From Wenzhouxiangella sp. (GTDB lineage Bacteria > Pseudomonadota > Gammaproteobacteria > Xanthomonadales > Wenzhouxiangellaceae): 32,212 nucleotides of DNA. Positions 1 through 9,800 of this stretch are shown here, in pieces. Positions within the stretch are counted from its first letter, which is position 1. Every line of letters begins with the position of its first letter. A model generated the notes under the pieces. That model was not told the origin of the DNA. It saw only the letters and a program-made list of their open reading frames with translations, and searched no databases. The position numbers and the translations under genes are program-made. The stretch is from the NCBI GenBank assembly GCA_007694885.1, contig REEW01000181.1, positions 1 to 32,212 on the forward strand. The letters are read 5' to 3'.

Positions 1-1640
1 TCGCCAACTACGTGCTGATGGGCTACGGCGAAGGCGCGATCATGGCCGTGCCGGCCCACGACGAGCGCGACTTCGAGTTCGCGCTGAAGTACGACCTGCC
101 GATCCGCCAGGTCATCAGCCTGCCGGAGGGGCAGGACTACGACCACCGGCGCTGGCACGACGCCTACGCCGCCAAGGACGGTGAACTGGTCAACTCGGGC
201 CCCTACACCGGCCTGACCTGCGCCGCCGGTTTTGCCGCCATCGTCGCCGATCTCGAGAAAAAAGACGCCGGCCAGGCCCGGATTCAGTTCCGCCTGCGCG
301 ACTGGGGCATCTCGCGCCAGCGCTACTGGGGCTGTCCCATCCCCATCATTCACTGCGACGACTGCGGCGCAGTCCCGGTACCGGAGCAGGATCTGCCGGT
401 GGTCCTGCCCGAAGACCTGGTGCCCGATGGTTCCGGCAATCCGCTCAATCGCTGCGAGGCCTTCCTCAACGTCGCTTGCCCCAAATGCGGCAAGCCGGCC
501 CGGCGCGAGACCGACACCATGGATACCTTCGTCGACTCGTCCTGGTATTACCTGCGCTACACCTGCCCGGACAACGACCAGGCCATGGTCGATGAGCGCA
601 CGGCGGAATGGATGCCCGTGGACCAGTACATCGGCGGCATCGAGCATGCCATTCTCCACCTGCTCTACGCCCGCTTCTGGACCCGGCTGATGCGCGACGA
701 AGGGCTGGTCGATATCGACGAGCCTTTCGCCCGCCTGTTGACCCAGGGCATGGTTCTGGCCGAGACCTTCTACCGCGAAGACCAGGCCGGTCGCCGTACC
801 TGGTTCAATCCATCCGAGGTCGAGGTCCAGCGCGATGCAAAAGGCGGCGTGGCTTCGGCCGTGCTGATCGACGACGGTCTGCCGGTGATTCCGGGCGGGG
901 TGGAAAAAATGGCCAAGTCAAAGAACAACGGCGTTGATCCCCAGGCCCTGGTCGACCAGTACGGGGCCGATACGGTGCGCCTGTTCTCGATGTTTGCCGC
1001 CCCGCCCGAGCAGTCGCTGGAGTGGTCGGAGGCCGGAGTGGAGGGATCCTGGCGGTTCCTCAGGCGTCTGTGGAACGGGGTTCAGCGTCACGCGGTCCAG
1101 GGCATTCCGAGCGCAAGCCCGGTTCCGGCCGCACTGAACGACGACGGTCTGGCGCTGAGGCGGCTGCTGCATGAAACCATCGCCAAGGTCACCGACGATT
1201 TCGGTCGCCGCCTGACCTTCAACACCGCGATTGCTGCGGTCATGGAGTGCTGCAACGGCCTGGCCCGCTTCGAGCCGGCCGACGGCAATGACCGGGCCCT
1301 GGTGCAGGAGTGCTGGACGGCCCTGGTCCGGCTGATCGCGCCGGTCACGCCGCACTTGTCCGAAGCGCTGTGGCGCAAACTCGGCGGTGAAGGCTCGATC
1401 TTCGACGCCGGCTGGCCGGCGGTCGACGAATCGGCCCTGGCTCGCCAGGCGGTGACCCTGGTGGTTCAGGTCAACGGCAAGGTGCGCGGCCGGATCGAGG
1501 CGGCCCCGGGCACCGCGCGCGATGCGGTCGAGGCCCTGGCCCGGGCCGAGCCCAATGTCGCCCGCTTCATCGAGGGCAAGACGGTGCGCAAGGTCATTGT
1601 CGTGCCGGACAAGCTGGTCAACATCGTCGCCAACGGATGA
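1..1640 (+). CDS. leuS: Leucyl-tRNA synthetase (3' part; 5' end outside window)
   Basis: Class I aminoacyl-tRNA synthetase that charges tRNA-Leu with leucine in the cytoplasm. The reading frame is open from base 3, so the N-terminal catalytic half lies upstream. What is visible begins in the CP1 editing domain ([15 protein letters not shown]), followed by [14 protein letters not shown], a zinc-domain insertion with two Cys pairs (CDDC and CPKC), [15 protein letters not shown], and the anticodon-binding and C-terminal domains ending [18 protein letters not shown]. The family KMSKS loop reads KMAKS here (906-920). The zinc-domain cysteines are present, whereas E. coli LeuRS lacks them and thermophile enzymes have them. 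The stop overlaps the lptE start (ATGA), the same order as in E. coli. Identification is secure. Confidence 0.97.
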   Translation, partial: ANYVLMGYGEGAIMAVPAHDERDFEFALKYDLPIRQVISLPEGQDYDHRRWHDAYAAKDGELVNSGPYTGLTCAAGFAAIVADLEKKDAGQARIQFRLRDWGISRQRYWGCPIPIIHCDDCGAVPVPEQDLPVVLPEDLVPDGSGNPLNRCEAFLNVACPKCGKPARRETDTMDTFVDSSWYYLRYTCPDNDQAMVDERTAEWMPVDQYIGGIEHAILHLLYARFWTRLMRDEGLVDIDEPFARLLTQGMVLAETFYREDQAGRRTWFNPSEVEVQRDAKGGVASAVLIDDGLPVIPGGVEKMAKSKNNGVDPQALVDQYGADTVRLFSMFAAPPEQSLEWSEAGVEGSWRFLRRLWNGVQRHAVQGIPSASPVPAALNDDGLALRRLLHETIAKVTDDFGRRLTFNTAIAAVMECCNGLARFEPADGNDRALVQECWTALVRLIAPVTPHLSEALWRKLGGEGSIFDAGWPAVDESALARQAVTLVVQVNGKVRGRIEAAPGTARDAVEALARAEPNVARFIEGKTVRKVIVVPDKLVNIVANG

Positions 1641-2131
1641 GCAGGCTGCGCTTCATGGTCTTGCTGCTGCTGGTGCTGTCGAGCGCCTGCGGTTACCAGT
1701 TGCGCGGCGAGGCGCGTCTGCCGCCGGCCATGGCCGAGACCTGGCTGGCCGTGCCCGACCGCAGCAGCCCGTTTGCCCGTGAGCTGTCGCTTCGATTGCG
1801 GGCCAACGACGTCGAGATCGTTGACCAGCCCGGTGAGCGCAGCGCCGTGTTGCGCATTCATTCCGAGCGCATGCGCAGTGAACCGCTGACGATCTCCGGC
1901 CAGGCGCGCGTGCGCGAATTCGTCCTGATTTTCGATCTGGAGTTCGAACTGCTGGACGCCGACGGCGAGGTGCTGATCGAGCGCGAAGGCCTGCGCCTGA
2001 CCCGCGAGTACAGCTTCGACGAGCAGGCCATCCTGGCCGCTTCGCGCGAAGAGGAATTCCTGCGCGCCGATTTGCGTGAAGCCATGGTTTCAACACTGCT
2101 CAGGCGCCTGGAGGCGATGCCGACCCGATGA
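1637..2131 (+). CDS. lptE: LPS-assembly lipoprotein LptE
   Basis: Outer-membrane lipoprotein that plugs the LptD barrel and delivers lipopolysaccharide to the cell surface. The 164-residue product has a short signal peptide of hydrophobic Leu/Val and a lipobox LSSAC, with Cys18 as the predicted lipidated residue, directly followed by GYQLRG, typical of LptE. The length is slightly below the E. coli protein (about 190 residues). The ATG overlaps the leuS stop by 4 bp and the gene's own stop overlaps holA by 4 bp, so the three are translationally coupled. The leuS-lptE-holA order is a conserved gammaproteobacterial arrangement and supports the call, since LptE sequence is poorly conserved. Confidence 0.93.
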   Translation: MSRLRFMVLLLLVLSSACGYQLRGEARLPPAMAETWLAVPDRSSPFARELSLRLRANDVEIVDQPGERSAVLRIHSERMRSEPLTISGQARVREFVLIFDLEFELLDADGEVLIEREGLRLTREYSFDEQAILAASREEEFLRADLREAMVSTLLRRLEAMPTR

Positions 2132-3150
2132 AGGTATTCCCGGACAGGCTCGAAAGCCAACTCGCCCGCGGCCTGGCTCGGGCCTACCTGATCGCCGGGC
2201 CCGAGCATCTGCTGGTCGAGGAAGCCTGCGATGCGGTGCGCCGGGCGGCCCGCTCCGACGGCGTCTCCGAGCGGGTGGTTCTCGAGGCGGACGCTCGCTT
2301 CGATTGGCAGCAGCTGGACGCGGCCACCGAGACCCTGTCCCTGTTTGCCACCCGCCGTCTGGTGGAAGTGCGCTTGCCCGGCGGCAAGCCCGGGCGGGAC
2401 GGCGGGGCCGCCTTGCGCGCCTGGCTGGAAACCGACAGCGACGATGTGCTGCTGCTCAAATGCGGCGCCTGGGAGTTTCAGCAGGAAAAAAGTGCCTGGG
2501 CAAAGGCGCTGGATCGTGTCGGTGTCTATGTGCCCTGCTGGACGGTCAAGGCGCCGCAGCTGCCGGACTGGATCGCCCGCCGCCTGGCCGCCAGGGGTCT
2601 GCAGGCCGACCGTGCGGCGGGCCGCTTTCTGGCCGAGCGCCTGGAAGGCAATCTCCTGGCAGCCGCCCAGGAGATCGAGCGCCTGGTTCTTTTGTGCGGC
2701 TCCGGGGCCCGCATCGGCGTGGACGAGCTGCGCGCCGCGGTTGCCGACAGCGCCCGTTTCGACAGTTTCCGGCTGGTGGAACTGGTCCTGACGGCACGTG
2801 CTGGAGCCGCCGTTCGCTGCATCCGGGGTTTGCGCGATACCGATACCCCCATGCCCATGATCATTGCCGCCCTGGCGCGCGAACTGCAGCTGGTCGCCGC
2901 GTTTCAGCTGCGCGTGCGGCAGATGAGCGCGGCAGAGGCGTTCGCGGAACTCGAGGTCTGGCGGTCGCGTCAGCGGGCGATCGAAGAAGCTGCCCGCCGG
3001 TTGTCTCCGGCAAAGGTTCGCCGGGCCGTGGGACGGCTGTCGGATCTGGATCGCATCGCCAAGTCCAACGACCGTCTCGAGTTCTGGGTGGCGCTGGAGC
3101 GGCTCTGTGTCGATCTGGCGTTCATGGAGGCGGGCCGCCATGTCGCATAG
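2128..3150 (+). CDS. holA: DNA polymerase III delta subunit
   Basis: Delta subunit of the clamp-loader complex, which opens the beta sliding clamp during replication. The 340-residue product has nearly the same length as E. coli HolA. The N-terminal part contains YLIAGPEHLLVEEACDAVR, typical of the family's degenerate AAA+ fold, with no Walker A motif, as expected for delta. LEGNLLAAAQEIERLVLL around residue 170 and the helical C-terminal collar domain also match. The start overlaps the lptE stop (ATGA) and the gene overlaps nadD by 11 bp. The leuS-lptE-holA-nadD order is as in E. coli. Confidence 0.95.
   Translation: MKVFPDRLESQLARGLARAYLIAGPEHLLVEEACDAVRRAARSDGVSERVVLEADARFDWQQLDAATETLSLFATRRLVEVRLPGGKPGRDGGAALRAWLETDSDDVLLLKCGAWEFQQEKSAWAKALDRVGVYVPCWTVKAPQLPDWIARRLAARGLQADRAAGRFLAERLEGNLLAAAQEIERLVLLCGSGARIGVDELRAAVADSARFDSFRLVELVLTARAGAAVRCIRGLRDTDTPMPMIIAALARELQLVAAFQLRVRQMSAAEAFAELEVWRSRQRAIEEAARRLSPAKVRRAVGRLSDLDRIAKSNDRLEFWVALERLCVDLAFMEAGRHVA
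3126..3130 (+). promoter_or_regulatory. Ribosome binding site of nadD
   Basis: GGAGG lies 9 bases before the ATG at 3140, inside the end of holA. It favours this start over the in-frame start at 3107, which would add 11 residues unlike the family N-terminus. Confidence 0.7.
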
Positions 3151-3829
3151 AGTCCGTCGCAGCATCCGCAATCGGGCCGTCGCCATCTTCGGCGGAACCT
3201 TCGACCCCGTGCACTACGGCCACCTGCGCGCGGCCGCCGAAATTTCCGAGCGTTTGAAGGTCAGCGATTTCCGCCTGATTCCGGCCGGTTGTCCACCGCA
3301 TCGCGACGGATCCTGGGCCGATCCGTTTCACCGGCTGGCCATGCTCGAACTGGCCGTGGCTGCTTACCCGGACTTGCACGTCGATGAACGGGAGGTCCGG
3401 CGCAATGGTCGTTCGTACATGGTCGATACCCTGGAAAGCGTACGTGCCGAGGTCGGTGACGTCCCGATGCTGCTGTGCGTGGGACAGGATGCCGCCAATC
3501 AGCTCGATCGCTGGCATCGCTGGCAGGAGTTGCTGCGTCTGGCCCACCTGGTGGTCATGACCCGGCCGCGCAGCGAGCCGCGTTACCCGCAGCGCCTGGG
3601 CCAGGTGCTCGAAGCCAGCCGCGTGAAGCGGGCGCGCGATCTGATGCGCTCTCCGGCCGGTCTGGTCTGCCACGTCGAAGTCACCCAGCTGGCGATTTCC
3701 TCGACCGATATCCGCAACCAGCTCGGGCGTGGCTGGGATCCGAGATTCCTGCTGCCGGATACGGTCCTGAGCTACATTCGCAAGCACGGCCTGTACGGCA
3801 CGGCTGAAACCGGTGCGGCAAAAGGGTAA
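3140..3829 (+). CDS. nadD: Nicotinate-nucleotide adenylyltransferase
   Basis: Transfers AMP from ATP to nicotinate mononucleotide, giving deamido-NAD in NAD biosynthesis (cytoplasm). The 229-residue product carries the nucleotidyltransferase signature GGTFDPVHYGH at residues 18-28 (the HxGH-type ATP site) and the C-terminal ISSTDIR motif near residue 190. The start at 3140 is chosen because of the GGAGG 9 bases upstream. It overlaps the end of holA by 11 bp. The same neighbours (holA upstream, rsfS and rlmH downstream) occur in many proteobacteria. The last codons overlap a candidate promoter for the next gene. Confidence 0.96.
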   Translation: MSHRVRRSIRNRAVAIFGGTFDPVHYGHLRAAAEISERLKVSDFRLIPAGCPPHRDGSWADPFHRLAMLELAVAAYPDLHVDEREVRRNGRSYMVDTLESVRAEVGDVPMLLCVGQDAANQLDRWHRWQELLRLAHLVVMTRPRSEPRYPQRLGQVLEASRVKRARDLMRSPAGLVCHVEVTQLAISSTDIRNQLGRGWDPRFLLPDTVLSYIRKHGLYGTAETGAAKG

Positions 3830-3832
3830 ACT
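3804..3832 (+). promoter_or_regulatory. Candidate sigma70 promoter for rsfS-rlmH-maf
   Basis: CTGAAA (3804-3809) and TAAACT (3827-3832) are separated by exactly 17 bases; each matches the -35 or -10 consensus at 4 of 6 positions. Transcription would begin near 3839, giving a leader of about 30 bases before rsfS. It overlaps the end of nadD. Read by eye only. Confidence 0.42.
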
Positions 3833-3868
3833 GCAGACCTGTTTCCTTCCGAGCCCAAGCGAGTCGAA

Positions 3869-4240
3869 TTGAACCTACAGTCTTTTACGGAATCCCGCCA
3901 ACTTTGCGACCTGGCCGTCGGCGTTCTTGAAGACGCCAAGGGTGACAACATCCAGGTCATCGATTTGACCGACCGATCCACCTTCGCCGACTTCATGATT
4001 GTCGCCAGCGGCACCTCCACGCGCCAGGTCAAGGCCATGGCCGACCGCCTGGTCCAGCGCGCCAAGTCAGCCGGCCATCGGCCGCTTGGCGTGGAGGGCG
4101 ACCGGGAGGCCGAGTGGGTCCTGGTCGACCTGGCCGACGTCGTCGTTCATCTCATGCTGCCGCAGACCCGCGCTCTCTACAACCTGGAAAAACTGTGGCA
4201 GGCACCGCCGGTCACGCGCCCTTCATCGGCCCAGGCCTGA
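3869..4240 (+). CDS. rsfS: Ribosomal silencing factor RsfS
   Basis: Binds ribosomal protein L14 (uL14) on the 50S subunit and blocks subunit joining when nutrients are limiting. The 123-residue product shows the family core: DIQ-like DNIQVIDLTDRSTFADFMIVASGTS (residues about 28-52), GDREAEWVLVDLADVVVHLM and a terminal YNLEKLW. It starts at a TTG. The only upstream signal is a weak purine stretch, and no in-frame ATG occurs before the conserved core, so the TTG is the best choice. It sits between nadD and rlmH, the usual context. Confidence 0.93.
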   Translation: MNLQSFTESRQLCDLAVGVLEDAKGDNIQVIDLTDRSTFADFMIVASGTSTRQVKAMADRLVQRAKSAGHRPLGVEGDREAEWVLVDLADVVVHLMLPQTRALYNLEKLWQAPPVTRPSSAQA

Positions 4241-4260
4241 CCGCGCCGGCGGGGTAGCGC

Positions 4261-4722
4261 ATGAAGCTGGTCGTGGCCGCCGTTGGCAACCGCATGCCGG
4301 ACTGGATCGCCGCTGGCTGGACGGAGTATGCGCGCCGCTTTCCGCCGCACCTGTCTCTGGAACTGCAGGAGGTTGCCGCGGCGGGCCGCAGCGGCGCAGC
4401 CCGCCCGCGCGAGGTGGAGGCGGACCGTTTGCGCGCCCGGCGGCCCGATCGTGCCCGCTGTGTTGCCTTGCATGGTGATCGCTCTGCCTGGTCAACCGAG
4501 CGCCTGGCCCGATCGCTGGAAGACTGGCAGGGCGATGGCGATCCGGTCTGCTTTTTCATCGGCGGGGCCGATGGACTGGCGCCCGCGCTGCTGGACGAGT
4601 GCACGGTTCGCTGGTCACTGGGCCCGGCGGTCTATCCGCACATGCTGGTGCGGGTGCTGGTTGCCGAGCAGCTCTACCGAGCCTTCACCCTGTTGAGCGG
4701 CCATCCCTATCACCGTGGCTGA
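4261..4722 (+). CDS. rlmH: 23S rRNA pseudouridine-1915 N3-methyltransferase RlmH
   Basis: SPOUT-class methyltransferase that methylates pseudouridine 1915 of 23S rRNA on the 70S ribosome, using S-adenosylmethionine. The 153-residue product is the usual family length. The knot region is clear: FFIGGADGL (SAM loop), then WSLGPAVYPHMLVRVLVAEQ and the invariant C-terminal HPYHR. A GGGG stretch lies a few bases before the ATG. The stop overlaps the GTG start of maf by 8 bp. The rsfS-rlmH pairing is nearly universal. Confidence 0.95.
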   Translation: MKLVVAAVGNRMPDWIAAGWTEYARRFPPHLSLELQEVAAAGRSGAARPREVEADRLRARRPDRARCVALHGDRSAWSTERLARSLEDWQGDGDPVCFFIGGADGLAPALLDECTVRWSLGPAVYPHMLVRVLVAEQLYRAFTLLSGHPYHRG

Positions 4723-5287
4723 AACGTCCCTGATCCTGGCTTCGGCCTCACCGCGGCGCCGCGAGCTGCTGGCCCAGTGCGGCCTGGCGTTTACCGTGGT
4801 GCCGGCGCAGATCGATGAGACCCGGCTGGTCGAAGAGTCGGCCAGCGCTTACGTCCGGCGGGTTGCAGCCGACAAGGCCGCTGCGGTCTGGCAAGAGCAC
4901 CCCGGCGCCTTCGTGCTCGGTTCGGACACGGCGGTCGTTCTCGACGCACAGGTGCTCGGCAAGCCGGCGGATGCAGAACAGGCCCGAGGCATGCTCGCCG
5001 CCTTGTCCGGACGCGAGCACGAGGTGCTGTCGGCGGTCGTTCTGGCCTGCCCGGACGGCCGCCGGCTCGAACGGCTGAGCGCGACCCGGGTCGAGTTCGT
5101 CTGTCTGCCGCAGGCCTGGATAGAGGACTACGCGGCTTCCGGCGAGGGCAGCGACAAGGCCGGCGCCTACGGCATCCAGAACCAGGCCGGGCTGTGGATT
5201 CGGCGCATCGACGGCAGCTACACCGGTGTGGTCGGATTGCCGCTGTTCGAGACCGCCGAACTGCTGCGGGAAGCCGGGCTGCTGTAG
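4715..5287 (+). CDS. maf: Maf-family nucleotide pyrophosphatase (YhdE type)
   Basis: House-cleaning enzyme that hydrolyses non-canonical or excess nucleoside triphosphates to monophosphates. It resembles the E. coli dTTP/UTP pyrophosphatase YhdE rather than the 7-methyl-GTP enzyme YceF. The 190-residue product has SASPRRRELL at the N-terminus, LGSDTAVVLDAQVLGKP (catalytic Asp region), and DKAGAYGIQ followed by GSYTGVVGLPLFET. The start is a GTG overlapping rlmH by 8 bp. Its position just before rng-yhdP-tldD is the same as yhdE in E. coli, which supports the subfamily choice. Confidence 0.93.
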   Translation: MAETSLILASASPRRRELLAQCGLAFTVVPAQIDETRLVEESASAYVRRVAADKAAAVWQEHPGAFVLGSDTAVVLDAQVLGKPADAEQARGMLAALSGREHEVLSAVVLACPDGRRLERLSATRVEFVCLPQAWIEDYAASGEGSDKAGAYGIQNQAGLWIRRIDGSYTGVVGLPLFETAELLREAGLL

Positions 5288-5292
5288 TCGCG

Positions 5293-5305
5293 GGGCAGCT
5301 TGCCC
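5293..5305 (+). terminator. Weak hairpin after maf
   Basis: GGGCA-GCT-TGCCC forms a 5-bp stem with a 3-base loop just after the maf stop. No T-run follows, so a terminator role is only possible. Confidence 0.2.
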
Positions 5306-5353
5306 GTCGTCTCGATGGCCAAGCGAGATGCGAACTGCCTGGCGACCTTGGAA

Positions 5354-5362
5354 TGCTATTCT
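5354..5362 (+). promoter_or_regulatory. Candidate extended -10 promoter for the rng operon
   Basis: TGC-TATTCT resembles an extended -10 element in the 130-bp gap between maf and rng. No good -35 lies 16-18 bases upstream (ACTGCC at 17). It is the only promoter-like sequence I see before rng. Confidence 0.3.
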
Positions 5363-5417
5363 TCCACGTTGAATCCCGATCTGACGCTGCTGAACGCAAG
5401 CGGCCCTGGACATCGCA

Positions 5418-6890
5418 TTGACTGACGAAATTCTGATCAACGTCACGCCGACCGAAAGCCGGGTCGGGGTGGTCGAGAACGGTCTGCTCCAGGAGCTGTA
5501 TCTGGAGCGCTGGGACGATGGCAGCTATGTCGGCAATATCTACATGGGGCGGGTAGAACGGGTCTTGCCCGGCATGCAGGCCGCGTTTGTCAATATCGGC
5601 CTGGATCGAACCGCCTTTCTGCATGCCAACGACATCATGCCGCGCCAGCCGGAGCTGACCGAAGAGGGCGAGCCGGTCGCGGCTCCGCCGATCACCGATC
5701 TGCTCCGCCAGGGTCAGAACGTGCTGGTCCAGGTCATCAAGGACCCGCTCGGCACCAAGGGTGCGCGCCTGACCACTCAGCTCAGCATTCCGTCGCGCTA
5801 CCTGGTCCTGCTGCCCGAGGTCGACAACATCGGAGTGTCGGTCAGAATCGAGTCCGACGAAGAGCGCCAACGCCTGCGCGACCTGGTTGGCAGGTTGGTT
5901 GGCGAGGACAGCAAGGCCGGCTTCATCCTGCGCACCAACGCCGAAGATGTCGGCGAGGAGGCGCTGGCTCGCGATCTCGATTACCTGCGGCGACTGTGGC
6001 AGCGGATCGCCGGTGCGATGGAGAACGCCGGGGCCGGGCAGTGCATTTACGAGGACTTGTCGCTGCCGTTTCGCTCGTTGCGCGACCTGATGCATGGCGA
6101 GGTCGAAAAAGTCCGCATCGACGATGCCAGAACGGTCGCCGAGGCCCGCCTCTTCGCCCGCGAGTTTTTCCCGGAATGGGTTGATCGCATCGAGGCCTAC
6201 AGTGGCGACGGTCCGCTGTTCGACCTGTACGGGGTCGAAGACGAGATCGAACGCGCCCTGAGTCGTACGGTGCCGCTGAAATCGGGCGGTCACCTGACCA
6301 TCGATCAGACCGAGGCCATGACCACGGTGGACGTGAACACCGGGGCCTACGTCGGGTTCCGCAACCTCGAGGACACGATTTACAAGACCAACCTCGAGGC
6401 CGCCCAGGCCATCGCCCGCCAACTGCGCCTGCGCAATCTCGGCGGCATCATCATCATCGATTTCATCGACATGACCGAGCTGGAGCATCGGCGCCAGGTC
6501 CTCAGAACCCTGCACAGAGCCCTGACCCGTGATCACGCGCGCAGCTCCGTGTCGGATATTTCCCCCCTCGGCCTGGTCGAGATGACTCGCAAACGCACCA
6601 CCGAAAGCCTGGAACATCGCCTGTGCGAGCCGTGCCAGGCCTGCAGCGGCCTGGGCCGGGTCAAGAGCGTCGATACGGTCTGTTCGGAAATCTTTCGCGA
6701 GATCCTGCGCGCCGTGCGCCAGTTCGAAACCGGGCAACTCCGGATCATGGCCAGCCCGCGGGTCGTTGACCGCATTCTCGAGGACCACCACCGCACCATC
6801 GCCGAACTGACCGAGCAACTCGGTACGACGATCTGCTTTCAGCCCGAAGAGCAATACGGTCAGGAACAGTTCGACGTCGTCCTGCTTTGA
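5418..6890 (+). CDS. rng: Ribonuclease G
   Basis: Endoribonuclease of the RNase E/G family; it matures the 5' end of 16S rRNA and degrades some mRNAs. The product has 490 residues, practically the same as E. coli RNase G. The N-terminal S1 domain spans about residues 36-125 (GNIYMGRVERVLPGMQAAFVNIG). The catalytic DNase I-like part contains TTVDVNTGAYVG and IIIIDFIDM, whose aspartates bind the metal, and a cysteine Zn-link motif CEPCQAC lies near residue 405. It begins at a TTG, aligned with the E. coli core (MTDEILINVTPTESRVGVVE). It lacks the long disordered tail of RNase E. The stop overlaps the yhdP TTG start. Confidence 0.96.
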   Translation: MTDEILINVTPTESRVGVVENGLLQELYLERWDDGSYVGNIYMGRVERVLPGMQAAFVNIGLDRTAFLHANDIMPRQPELTEEGEPVAAPPITDLLRQGQNVLVQVIKDPLGTKGARLTTQLSIPSRYLVLLPEVDNIGVSVRIESDEERQRLRDLVGRLVGEDSKAGFILRTNAEDVGEEALARDLDYLRRLWQRIAGAMENAGAGQCIYEDLSLPFRSLRDLMHGEVEKVRIDDARTVAEARLFAREFFPEWVDRIEAYSGDGPLFDLYGVEDEIERALSRTVPLKSGGHLTIDQTEAMTTVDVNTGAYVGFRNLEDTIYKTNLEAAQAIARQLRLRNLGGIIIIDFIDMTELEHRRQVLRTLHRALTRDHARSSVSDISPLGLVEMTRKRTTESLEHRLCEPCQACSGLGRVKSVDTVCSEIFREILRAVRQFETGQLRIMASPRVVDRILEDHHRTIAELTEQLGTTICFQPEEQYGQEQFDVVLL

Positions 6891-9800
6891 CCCGACCCGA
6901 GTCGTCAACACGTCTGGCATGGTTCTGGCGGCAGCTGCGCGGCCTGCTGCTGACCACGCTGGCCGTGCTCGTCATCGGCACTGCGGTGCTGGTCGGGGTC
7001 GGGCGCGCGCTGGCTCCGTTCGCCGACGAGATCAGACCCTGGCTGCAGCAGGCCATGAGCGAGCGCATCGGCCAGACCGTCGAGATCGACAAGCTGGAAG
7101 CGCGCTGGCCGCGATTGACGCCGCAACTGAACCTGATCGGCGTGCATCTCGACGATGGCCAGGGAAATCGCCTGGAAATCGATCAGGCGCGCCTGGAGCT
7201 GAGCTTGCTCAATGTTGTGAATCCTCGTGCCAACCCGGTGCGACTGGTGTTGCTGGGGCTGGAGTTGATCCTGGAGCCGGACGAGGACGGTCGCTGGGGC
7301 GCCGAGCTGGCTGGCGGTGCGGCCACCAGCGGCGATGCCGCACGCGACCAGCTGCCTTTCGGCGATTTGCTGATCCGCGACGCCAGGGTCACGGTACGAC
7401 CGCGACAGTGGCCCGAGCTGGTCCTGCAGCTGGACGAGGGCGGGATCGAGCGGCACGGATCGCAGACCCAGTTTCACGGCATTTTCAGCCGCATGGAAAT
7501 GCCCGAAGAACAGATTGACCTGCGTTTGCTGATTGACCATCACAACGGTCGATGGGAATCGGCCCGCGGCTGGCTGGGAGCCGATGGTCTGGACCTGGAG
7601 TCCTTCCTGTTCCCGCCTTTTCGGTCTGGCGCAGACGAGGAACGCTCACGGCTTGATCTGGAACTCTGGCTGGAATGGTCGGGGGCCGGGGATCGGCTGC
7701 GCCTGGATCTGGACTATGCCCTGACGAGCGGGGCCGAAGCGGCGCCGCTGAGCGGCCAGGCACTGCTCATGCGCAGCCGGCGAGCCATCCAGATCGACTT
7801 GCCCGAACTGCTTCATGGACCGAGCCGGATCGGAGCCGGTCTGGCGATCGCACGCAACGGAGATCATTGGGCCGTCGCCGCAGATCATCTGGACCTGGGA
7901 GCCCTGCATGCGGCCCTGGAGCCCTGGATGTCCGGACTGGCGCACTGGCCCGGCAATGCCGGCGGTCGGGTCGAAGACCTGCTCCTGGGGCTGGATCGCA
8001 GCCTGTCCGTACACGCCGCTTCCGGACGGATCGAGCGTCTTTCGCTGGCCCTGGCTGATCCCTTGCCGTCGGTTTCGGGCCTGGACCTGGCGCTGGGTCT
8101 GGCCGGTGACCGACTGGTGCTGGCGCCCGGGGGCCGGCCGGCAATCCGCTGGCCGCACCTGATTCGGGCCGATGCCACCCTCGATGTGCTTTCCGGCGCA
8201 GTCCTGGTTTCCCCGGATGGCCTGGAACTGCGCGGGCTGCAGATCGAACACCCGGTTGCCGCGGCCAGGGCGGACGGCTGGATCTATCTGCAGCGGCCGC
8301 GTCCTTTTCTGGATTTTGTCATCGAGGTTGATCGGGTCGGGCCGGCCGACCCGCGTCCGTACTTGACCTACCGGACCATTCCGGAAACGGCCATGGAGTG
8401 GCTGGACCAGTCGCTGACCTGGGTCGAACATGCCAGTGGTTTCGTCAACTTTCACATGCGGGCCGGAACCCTGGCCCGGGATTTGCGGCCGGGTTCCTAC
8501 CAGGCTGTGGTGGATTTCGACGGCGTGGTGCTGGACTACTGGCCGGACTGGCCAAAGGCCGAGACGCTCAGCGGTCGAGCGGAGTTTCTCGGCAAGCGCC
8601 TGGCCGGCCGGGTTGACCGGGGTCGCCTGGGTGCGATCGAGCTCACGGCGCCGGAACTTGAGATTGCCGACCTCACGGCCCCGGAGTTGAGCATGTCGCT
8701 GCACGCCGCCGATCTCGATTCCGGCGCCCTGGCGGCTACGCTGGGTGCGATTCCGATCGTTGGCTGGCAGGCCATGGTCGAGCCCATGCGCTGGTCGGGT
8801 CCGGTCGATGTCACTTCGCAGCTTGTGCTGCCGTTTGCTTCCATGGAGGACTGGTGGCTGGAAGGCCAGCTGGACCTGCACCAGGCCGAGCTGCACCTGC
8901 CGCTGGCCAACCTGACCCTGGAGGCATTGAGTGGTCGCCTGGAATTCGATCGCAGCGCGCTGAAATCGACCACGATCCAGGCCCGGCTGACTGAGCAGTT
9001 GCTGGAACTGGATGTGGAAGCCGATTTCACCGAGCCGGCGAGCCTGGCTCTGGCCGGGCGGGTCAATCCGGCCGACCTGCTGCCGCGGACCGGGATGGTC
9101 GGCTTGCTGGCTGCGCGCATGACGGGTGACAGCCACTGGTCCTATCGCCTGGCGGGCAGCGAGGATGGACTGGTCATGCAGATCGAGAGCGATCTGGACG
9201 GTCTCGGCCTGGACTGGCCGGCGCCGCTGGACAAGGCGCCCGGACAGGTCTGGCCGACAAGCATCGAGCTGCACCTGCGCGAGGAGCTCGGACATCGACT
9301 GGGCTTTGTGCTCGGCGACCGGCTGAGCGGTGAGCTGGCCGGGTTGCCGGATGACTGGTCGCTGAGCCTGGGCCTGGGTGATCGGGCGCCGCCTTCGCCG
9401 CTGCCCGCAGGTATCTCGATTTCCGGCCACATCGAACGCTTTGCCGGGCCCGAGTGGATTGCCCTGTTCGAAACCCTGTCCGGCGATGATCCGGCCATGG
9501 AGTTGCCGGGTCCGGTCCGGCTTCGCCTGGAAGTCGATGCGCTGGAACTGCCGGCGGTGACCGCAAACAACGCCAGCCTGGCCCTGGACCGTCGCGACGA
9601 GACCTGGCTGGCTGAAGTCGACAGTCGGGAGCTGGCCGGGACCGTGACCGTGCCGCTTGCGCCGGAAGCGGGGCGGGCCGTGGTGGGTGATTTCTCGCGG
9701 CTGTATCTGAACCGGGTTGAAAGCGAAACGCTGCCGGAAGACCTCGAAGGCCCGGTGGCCGACGACCAGTTCAGTCGGTTCAGCCCGGCGGGCTTGCCGC

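Noticed and set aside
4791-6920. Open frame of 709 codons on the minus strand
   Set aside because: It lies antisense to maf and rng, which are certain genes. Its composition is what reverse reading of GC-rich codons gives, with no recognisable domain.
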